From: Mobilicoccus sp032056465
GTDB lineage: Bacteria > Actinomycetota > Actinomycetes > Actinomycetales > Dermatophilaceae
DNA length: 64,000 nt
Direction: 5' to 3' (one strand)
NCBI RefSeq assembly: GCF_032056465.1
Contig: NZ_DAMBCL010000007.1
Part shown: positions 59,053 through 64,000 of the stretch, one piece after another
Numbering within the stretch: the stretch's first letter is position 1
How the letters are laid out: each line of letters opens with the position of its first letter
Made by a program: the position numbers and the translations under genes
The notes under the pieces: generated by a model
The model's database searches: none
Seen by the model: only the letters and a program-made list of their open reading frames with translations
Told to the model about the DNA's origin: nothing

Positions 59053-59906
59053 CAGGCGGCGGGCGAGGTGTCCACCGGTCCGGAGCCCACCGACGAGGAC
59101 CCACCGACGCCGGCCCCGACGGCGTCGCCCGAGACGTCCGCGGCAGGGGTCGCCGCGGTCTCGAGGACCGCCTCGGCGCGGCGGGTCAGCTCCGTCCACG
59201 CGGCGTGGGCGGCCTGCTGCTCGGCCTCCTTCTTGCTGCGGCCGACGCCGGTGCCGAGCTCCTCCTCGGCGACCACGGCGTGCGCGGTGAAGGTCTTCTC
59301 GTGGTCCGGCCCCTCCTCGGTCACCCGGTACTCCGGCATGCCGTGGCCGCCGGAGGCCGCGAGCTCCTGCAGGCTCGTCTTCCAGTCCAGCCCCGCGCCG
59401 AGGCGGGTGGAGCTGGCGAGCAGCGGGTCGATGAGGTGGTGGACGAAGACGCGCGCGCAACCCAGGCCCTCGGCGAGGTACACGGTGCCGATGAGCGCCT
59501 CCATCGTGTCCGCGAGGATCGAGGCCTTGTCGCGGCCGCCCGTCGTCTCCTCCCCACGCCCGAGGAGCAGGTGGTCACCGACATCCAGGGTGCGGGCCAC
59601 CTCGGCGAGGGCACGCATGTTGACGACGGCCGCGCGCAGCTTGGCGAGCTGCCCCTCGGCCATCTCGGGGTGGTCGGCGTAGAGCGACTCGGTGACGACG
59701 AGTCCCAACACGGAGTCGCCGAGGAACTCGAGGCGCTCGTTGTTGGGCACGCCGCCGTTCTCGTACGCGTACGACCGGTGCGTGAGGGCATGACGAAGGA
59801 GCGCCTCGTCGAGGCGGACGCCGATGATGTCCTCGATCTCGGAGGCGAGGTCGGCCAGAGGACGGCTGTCGCCCTGGCCGGCCCTCGCCGCGCTTCTGGA
59901 GCCCAT
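59052..59906 (-). CDS. rnc: Ribonuclease III
   Basis: RNase III cuts double-stranded RNA, including rRNA precursors. NNERLEFLGDSVLGLVV is the catalytic motif, and DTMEALIGTVYL supplies the second acidic site. The double-stranded RNA-binding domain follows (DWKTSLQELAASGG to SKKEAEQQAAHAAW). The ATG at 59906 gives 284 residues. About 45 residues of Ala/Gly/Ser-rich tail follow the RNA-binding domain, longer than in most. It starts 11 bases after rpmF, and its stop overlaps mutM. Confidence 0.96.
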   Translation of the reverse strand: MGSRSAARAGQGDSRPLADLASEIEDIIGVRLDEALLRHALTHRSYAYENGGVPNNERLEFLGDSVLGLVVTESLYADHPEMAEGQLAKLRAAVVNMRALAEVARTLDVGDHLLLGRGEETTGGRDKASILADTMEALIGTVYLAEGLGCARVFVHHLIDPLLASSTRLGAGLDWKTSLQELAASGGHGMPEYRVTEEGPDHEKTFTAHAVVAEEELGTGVGRSKKEAEQQAAHAAWTELTRRAEAVLETAATPAADVSGDAVGAGVGGSSSVGSGPVDTSPAA

Positions 59907-59917
59907 CCCCGGGCTGC

Positions 59918-60112
59918 TCAGTTCTGGAGCTCGGTGCGCTCCGCCTCCGGGTAGTGACGCCCGTTGTACGTGCCGCAGGACGGGCACGCCATGTGCGGCT
60001 GCTTCGGCGACGAGCAGCGCGGGCACGAGGCGAGCGTGGTCGCCGTCGTCTTCCACTGCGCGCGACGCGAACGGGTGTTGGAGCGCGACATCTTCCGCTT
60101 CGGGACGGCCAC
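59918..60112 (-). CDS. rpmF: 50S ribosomal protein L32
   Basis: A 64-residue L32 with the basic N-terminus AVPKRKMSRSNTRSRRAQWK and a zinc ribbon of four cysteines (CPRCSS and CPSCGTYNGR). This is the zinc-binding, C+ form, and a zinc-free paralogue may exist elsewhere. The GTG at 60112 begins one base after the DUF177 stop. The position between DUF177 and rnc is the usual one. Confidence 0.97.
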   Translation of the reverse strand: MAVPKRKMSRSNTRSRRAQWKTTATTLASCPRCSSPKQPHMACPSCGTYNGRHYPEAERTELQN

Positions 60113-60113
60113 G

Positions 60114-60686
60114 TCAGTTCCTCTTCTCTTCGGTCTCGTCCACCGCGAGGGACTGCAACGCAGCCCAGCGGGGGTCGAGGTTCTCGTGCTGATGGGTCGG
60201 GTCGTCGGCCAACGGGCGACCACACTCGGAGCAGAGCCCCGGGCAGTCCTCGCGGCAGACGGGCTGGAACGGCAGGGTGGGCACGACCGCGTCCCGCAGA
60301 ACGGGCTCGAGGTCGAGGGAGTCACCCTCGAGGACGTGCTGCTCGTCCTCGTCGGTGTCGCCGACCTCCCGGTGGTGGGCCGCCCGATCGGGGTAGGCGA
60401 ACAGCTCCTGGAACGGCGCGTCGATCGGATACTCGACGTCCTCCAGGCACCGCACGCACTCCCCGGTCGCGGTGGCCCGCACCGTTCCGCTGGCGAGCAC
60501 CCCCTCCATCACCGACTCGAGCCGCAGCTCGATGTCCAACGGCTCGCCCTCGGGGACGGCCAGGACGTCGGTCCCGAAGAGCGCAGGTGCAGGAATCTCG
60601 AAGGACTCCTCGACCATGCTGCCGGGTCGACGCACGAGTCGCCTGGTGTCGATCACCAGGGAGTTCTCGCGGGCGGGGCTGCTCAT
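60114..60686 (-). CDS. DUF177 (YceD) protein
   Basis: A 190-residue protein of the YceD/DUF177 family, nearly always encoded just before rpmF and linked to 23S rRNA accumulation in plants and bacteria. GTVRATATGECVRCLEDVEY and CREDCPGLCSECGRPLADDP carry the family cysteines, which may bind zinc. The ATG at 60686 starts MSSPARENSLVIDTRRLV. Its stop is one base from the rpmF start, so translation is coupled. A promoter-like TTGACA lies about 165 bases upstream. Confidence 0.93.
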   Translation of the reverse strand: MSSPARENSLVIDTRRLVRRPGSMVEESFEIPAPALFGTDVLAVPEGEPLDIELRLESVMEGVLASGTVRATATGECVRCLEDVEYPIDAPFQELFAYPDRAAHHREVGDTDEDEQHVLEGDSLDLEPVLRDAVVPTLPFQPVCREDCPGLCSECGRPLADDPTHQHENLDPRWAALQSLAVDETEEKRN

Positions 60687-60829
60687 GGTCTCAGGCTTTC
60701 GGGTCGATGGTCTCGGGATGCGTCTCGTCCCTCTCGTGCACCATGACTGCCGGGCGTCACGAGGCACGCGCGGGTGCGGGTCGTGAGCCGATCGGGACGG
60801 CGTGAAGGGCACCCCGGCAGGCACGGTCG

Positions 60830-60857
60830 CACATCGAACGACGGGACCGACTGTCAA
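60830..60857 (-). promoter_or_regulatory. Possible promoter of the DUF177-rpmF-rnc-mutM operon
   Basis: On the minus strand TTGACA at 60857-60852 is a perfect -35 box. GATGTG lies 16 bases further, a mediocre -10. The 237-base spacer between coaD and the DUF177 gene shows no other gene. Confidence 0.4.
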
Positions 60858-60923
60858 CCTTAACCGAGTGCACACCCTGACGCACATCCGCTCCGACGCG
60901 CCGCGGCCCCCTGGCCGCGCGGA

Positions 60924-61415
60924 TCACCGCCGCCGGCCGAGCCGTTCGTGCAGGGCCGCGGTCACCGCCGACGGGACGAAGCGGGAGATGTCGCCGCCGT
61001 ACTTGGCGACCTCCTTGATGAGGGAGCTCGAGACCTGCGCGAACTCCGGGTCGCTGGGGAGGAACAGCGTCTCGATGCCCGCGAGGTGGCGGTTCATCAC
61101 GGCCATCGGCAGCTCGTAGGAGTAGTCGGTCTCGCCGCGCAGGCCCTTGACGATCGCCCCGGCGCCGGTGGACCGGCACACGTCGACGAGGAGCTGCGCC
61201 TCGAACGTGAGGACGCTCACGCCGTCGAGGTCGGCCGTCTCCGCCTCGATGAGCGCCACCCGCTCCTCGGGCGCGAACATGCCCGTCTTGTTGGGGTTGA
61301 CGAGGACGGCGACGACGACCTCGTCGTACAGGGTCCGGGCGCGCCGGATGACGTCGAGATGCCCGAGGGTGACGGGATCGAATGAGCCGGGACACACGCA
61401 ACGGGAGACGCTCAC
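60924..61415 (-). CDS. coaD: Phosphopantetheine adenylyltransferase
   Basis: CoaD makes dephospho-CoA from 4'-phosphopantetheine and ATP. The 163-residue length, CPGSFDPVTLGHLDVIRRA with the (T/H)xGH nucleotide motif, KGLRGETDYSYELPMAVMNR and SSSLIKEVAKYGGDIS match the family. The start at 61415 fits. It follows the membrane glutaredoxin-like gene by 49 bases on the same strand. Nothing odd is seen. Confidence 0.96.
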   Translation of the reverse strand: MSVSRCVCPGSFDPVTLGHLDVIRRARTLYDEVVVAVLVNPNKTGMFAPEERVALIEAETADLDGVSVLTFEAQLLVDVCRSTGAGAIVKGLRGETDYSYELPMAVMNRHLAGIETLFLPSDPEFAQVSSSLIKEVAKYGGDISRFVPSAVTAALHERLGRRR

Positions 61416-61464
61416 GGGTCGAACGTATCCCGCCGGGCGGACGCGCGGGGCTCGGGGGCGGCGT

Positions 61465-61926
61465 TCAGGCCGCGCGGCGCATGCGGGAGAGATGGCCGCG
61501 TACGAGGGCCGGGTCGGGGTTCGTGCAGGCCTCGCCGTCGGGAAGGATGACCGTCGGCACGGTCTCGGCGCCGGAGTTCACGTCGCGCACGAAGGCCGCC
61601 GCCGCCGGGTCGGCCCAGATGTCGACCCAGGTGGCCTCACCGGCCAGGGCGCCGAGGCGCAGGCGCAGCCGCGTGCAGAAGAAACAACCGGGCCGCCAGT
61701 AGACGATGACGCGCCCGTCGCGGACGAGGAGTTCCTGGGCGTCCCAGTGGCGGGGCTCGTGCGGCGTGGGGCGGGGAGCGGACCGCCAGGCCAGCACCCC
61801 GCACACGGCGATCGCGACGATCGCGGGAACGTGCCAGCCGAGGATCAGCATCGCGGATGCCAACAGCACACCGCCGCCCCCGAGGGCAGCGGTGTTCCAC
61901 CACTGGGCACGTTGAGACCTGCTCAC
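61465..61926 (-). CDS. Glutaredoxin-like membrane protein
   Basis: A 153-residue protein. The first 55 residues hold one long or two short membrane segments (TAALGGGGVLLASAMLILGW). A thioredoxin/glutaredoxin domain follows, with the redox motif YWRPGCFFCTRLRLRL (CxxC) and TVPTVILPDGE containing the cis-proline. Mycoredoxin-type relatives reduce mycothiol mixed disulfides, and membrane-anchored versions are less studied. The GTG at 61926 starts one base after the rsmD stop, so they are cotranslated. Confidence 0.85.
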   Translation of the reverse strand: MSRSQRAQWWNTAALGGGGVLLASAMLILGWHVPAIVAIAVCGVLAWRSAPRPTPHEPRHWDAQELLVRDGRVIVYWRPGCFFCTRLRLRLGALAGEATWVDIWADPAAAAFVRDVNSGAETVPTVILPDGEACTNPDPALVRGHLSRMRRAA

Positions 61927-61927
61927 G

Positions 61928-62605
61928 TCACCTGAGTCTAGGGGCCGAATCCGGCCCCTCGACCTCGCTGGGCACCGTCGGCGTATTCGTGACTGACCCG
62001 TAACCTCGACGATCACTCGCCGCGACCTGCGGACCCGCACCCGTGGACGGCGCCGCCTCGGCATACCAGAGGGCGGTCTCCCCGTGGCGACGTTCGGCGA
62101 AACGCTCCAGCGCAGGCGGCCAGGACGGCTCCGGCGACCGCGCGGATCGCTCCACGACGACGACGGCCTCCTCGGTGAGGACGGAGGGAAGCAGCGCGAG
62201 CGTCGCGGCCAGGGCGTCCTCCGCGAGGTGGTACGGGGGATCGAGGAAGGCGAGGTCGAAACCGGTCTGCCCACCCTCGGTGCCCGCGCGCAGATACCGG
62301 TCCGCGTCGGAGACGACGACCTGCGCGGGTGCCCCGAGCTCGGCGACGTTGCGGCGCAGGGTGCGCGCGGCGGCCGCGGCGATGTCGACGAGGACGGCCC
62401 GGGACGCCCCTCGGCTCAGGGCCTCCAGCCCCAGGGCGCCGGACCCGGCGTACAGGTCGAGGACGACGGCGTCCTCGAGCACGTCGAGGTGGGCGAGGCG
62501 CGAGAACAGCGACTCCCGGACCCGGTCGGTGCTCGGGCGGGTGTCGCGGCCGCCGGGGGCGGCGAGACGCCGCCCTCCGTAGCGGCCGGCGATGATGCGG
62601 GGCAC
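61928..62605 (-). CDS. rsmD: 16S rRNA (guanine966-N2)-methyltransferase
   Basis: RsmD methylates G966 of 16S rRNA. MPRIIAGRYGGRRLAAPGG, then RPSTDRVRESLFSRL, the SAM motif VLDLYAGSGALGLEALSRGA and the catalytic LAFLDPPYH are all present. At 225 residues it has an extra 30-residue tail after the usual end. The start is 12 bases past the recG stop. The recG-rsmD-coaD order is standard in actinobacteria, with the glutaredoxin-like gene inserted. Confidence 0.95.
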   Translation of the reverse strand: MPRIIAGRYGGRRLAAPGGRDTRPSTDRVRESLFSRLAHLDVLEDAVVLDLYAGSGALGLEALSRGASRAVLVDIAAAAARTLRRNVAELGAPAQVVVSDADRYLRAGTEGGQTGFDLAFLDPPYHLAEDALAATLALLPSVLTEEAVVVVERSARSPEPSWPPALERFAERRHGETALWYAEAAPSTGAGPQVAASDRRGYGSVTNTPTVPSEVEGPDSAPRLR

Positions 62606-62616
62606 GGTCGTCCTCC

Positions 62617-64000
62617 TCAGCCGCGGGTGAGGAACTCGGCGCCCTCGTCGTCCACCGCGGCGAGCACCATACGACGCAGGGCGGGGTGCGCCTCGAGCGT
62701 GGGATCGGAGTCGAGCAGGCGGGTGCCGTCCTCGCGCGCCGAGGCGATGATCTCCTCGTCGCTGACGAGTCGCAGAGCCCGCAGCCGGGTGCCGCCGCCA
62801 CTCTGTCGGGCGCCCAGCACGTCCCCCTCACGTCGCTCCCGCAGGTCGACGTCGGCGAGCGCGAACCCGTCGGTGAGTTCGGCCACGGCCTGGACCCGCC
62901 GCAGCGAGGCCTCGTTGCGGGTCTGGGTGACGAGGAGGCACAGGCCGGCGGCGCTGCCGCGGCCGATGCGCCCCCTCAGTTGATGCAGCTGCGAGACGCC
63001 GAAGCGGTCGGCGTTCATCACGACCATGACCGTCGCGTTGGGCACGTCGACGCCGACCTCGACGACGGTCGTCGAGGTGAGGACGTCGATCTCTCCCGCG
63101 GCGAACGCGGTCATCACGGCGTCCTTCTCCTCCGCGGGCAGGCGCCCGTGGAGCACCCCCACCCGGATGTTCGCGAAGTCGGGGCGGGCCCGCAGCTCGG
63201 CCGCCACGTCACCCACCGCGGAGAGGTCGGCGATACCGAGCTCCGGTGGGAGTGCCTGGGGGGATGGGGCGAACAGGCCCTCCTCCCCCTCGGGCGCGTC
63301 GGCGGCGAACGTGCGGGAGTCGTCGGTGTCGCCGAGCTCGTCGGTCTCCTCGGGCTGACCGGCGCCGATGATCTCGGCGTCGTCGGTGTCCTCCCCGTCG
63401 ATGCGCGGGCAGACGACGTACGCCTGGTGCCCGGCGGCGACCTCCTCGGCGACCCTCTGCCAGGCCCGGTCGTACCAGCGGGGGTTGTCGACGACGTGGG
63501 TGGCGATGGGCGACCGTCCCCGTGGGAGTTCGCGCATCGTGCTCACGTCCATGTCGCCGAACGCCGTCATCGCGACCGTGCGCGGGATCGGCGTGGCGGT
63601 CATGACGAGAAGGTGCGGGCGGGCGCCGCCCGCGACCTTCTCGCTGAGGGCGTCGCGCTGCTCGACGCCGAACCGATGCTGTTCGTCGACGACGACGAGA
63701 CCGAGCGAATGGAACTCGACCTTGTCCTGCAACAGCGCGTGGGTGCCGACGACGATCCCCGCCTCGCCGGTGACGATGTCGAGGAGGGCCCTCTTGCGAG
63801 CCGCGGTGGTGAGGCCGCCGGTGAGGAGCGTGACCCGCGTGCCGTCGAGGTCGCCGCCGAGCAACCCCGCCTCGGCGAGGTCGCCGAGCATCGCGGTGAT
63901 CGACCGGTGGTGCTGCGTGGCGAGCACCTCGGTGGGCGCGAGGAGGGCGCACTGGCCGCCCGCGTCCACGACCGACAACATCGCCCGCAACGCGACGAGG
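62617..64000 (-). CDS. recG: ATP-dependent DNA helicase RecG, C-terminal part
   Basis: RecG remodels stalled replication forks. The visible 460 residues or so are the C-terminal part of the helicase core. Motif II VVVDEQHRFGVEQRDAL, motif III VMTATPIPRTVAMTAF, motif V STTVVEVGVDVPNATVMVV and motif VI QLRGRIGRGSAAG are clear. An acidic insertion of about 55 residues (from EDTDDAEIIGAGQPEETDEL) lies before the segment with GVLHGRLPAEEKDAVM. The N-terminal wedge domain and motif I lie beyond the right edge. Confidence 0.95.
   Translation of the reverse strand, partial: LVALRAMLSVVDAGGQCALLAPTEVLATQHHRSITAMLGDLAEAGLLGGDLDGTRVTLLTGGLTTAARKRALLDIVTGEAGIVVGTHALLQDKVEFHSLGLVVVDEQHRFGVEQRDALSEKVAGGARPHLLVMTATPIPRTVAMTAFGDMDVSTMRELPRGRSPIATHVVDNPRWYDRAWQRVAEEVAAGHQAYVVCPRIDGEDTDDAEIIGAGQPEETDELGDTDDSRTFAADAPEGEEGLFAPSPQALPPELGIADLSAVGDVAAELRARPDFANIRVGVLHGRLPAEEKDAVMTAFAAGEIDVLTSTTVVEVGVDVPNATVMVVMNADRFGVSQLHQLRGRIGRGSAAGLCLLVTQTRNEASLRRVQAVAELTDGFALADVDLRERREGDVLGARQSGGGTRLRALRLVSDEEIIASAREDGTRLLDSDPTLEAHPALRRMVLAAVDDEGAEFLTRG

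Noticed and set aside
1..64000. tRNA or rRNA genes, insertion sequences, prophage
   Set aside because: I saw no cloverleaf-like segments, rRNA sequence, transposase motifs or terminal repeats in the window.

Overview
The window is a high-GC actinobacterial chromosome segment. Its backbone follows the gene order expected of actinobacteria: rnhB-DUF2469-yraN-comM-dprA-xerC next to rpsB-tsf-pyrH-frr-cdsA; rplS next to trmD-rimM-khpA-rpsP; ffh and ftsY flanking an amt gene; then smc, and mutM-rnc-rpmF-DUF177-coaD-rsmD-recG. Two chemoreceptor loci point to a motile organism. I infer Micrococcales, possibly a Dermatophilaceae relative such as Mobilicoccus, but the sequence alone does not prove this. 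The assembly is draft quality: ten Ns at 15755-15764 interrupt a gene, and two otherwise intact frames each carry one in-frame stop.

Left part (1-18.4 kb), mostly minus strand. rpsB, tsf, pyrH, frr and cdsA supply translation, UMP kinase and CDP-diacylglycerol functions. An aminotransferase and an M23-domain exported protein lie beyond them on the plus strand. A DUF3152 putative protease, xerC and dprA follow, then comM, yraN, DUF2469, rnhB and lepB, which are tightly spaced with stop/start overlaps. rplS stands alone in front of its own terminator hairpin. The trmD gene is fused to a GNAT acetyltransferase domain and is broken by the assembly gap. rimM, khpA and rpsP complete the ribosome/tRNA maturation cluster.

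Middle part (18.4-46.7 kb), largely accessory. A PAS protein and a soluble chemoreceptor signalling protein overlap by ATGA, suggesting a two-gene aerotaxis-type receptor. An AztD-like exported zinc-binding protein has a Zur-type palindrome in front of it. A GNAT protein with an unknown C-terminal domain overlaps an amidohydrolase. A ZIP metal transporter and ffh are separated by a 164-bp spacer that can fold into a nested, three-helix structure with a competing pairing. After ffh come a DksA/TraR zinc-finger protein, a membrane chemoreceptor with an amber codon, an NYN-domain protein, the fmdB-fmdA formamidase pair, an AIM24-like protein, a prolyl oligopeptidase, an exported C15-peptidase-like protein with Ser in the Cys position, an AGCS carrier with an in-frame TGA, small acidic proteins, a PAP2-like membrane protein, a GPP34 protein and D-serine dehydratase. 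amt (with a GlnR-like site but no glnK/glnD beside it), an ECF sigma factor overlapping a membrane-anchored propeller protein, and a DoxX protein close the section.

Right part (46.8-64 kb) returns to the core: ftsY, an isochorismatase-family enzyme directly after smc, a LppX/LprG-type lipoprotein on the opposite strand, acylphosphatase, an unrecognised protein, a Gfo/Idh/MocA oxidoreductase, a class V PLP enzyme, mutM-rnc-rpmF-DUF177 as a tight operon, coaD, a membrane glutaredoxin-like protein, rsmD and the C-terminal part of recG. Several convergent gene pairs are separated by strong GC-rich hairpins that look like bidirectional terminators.
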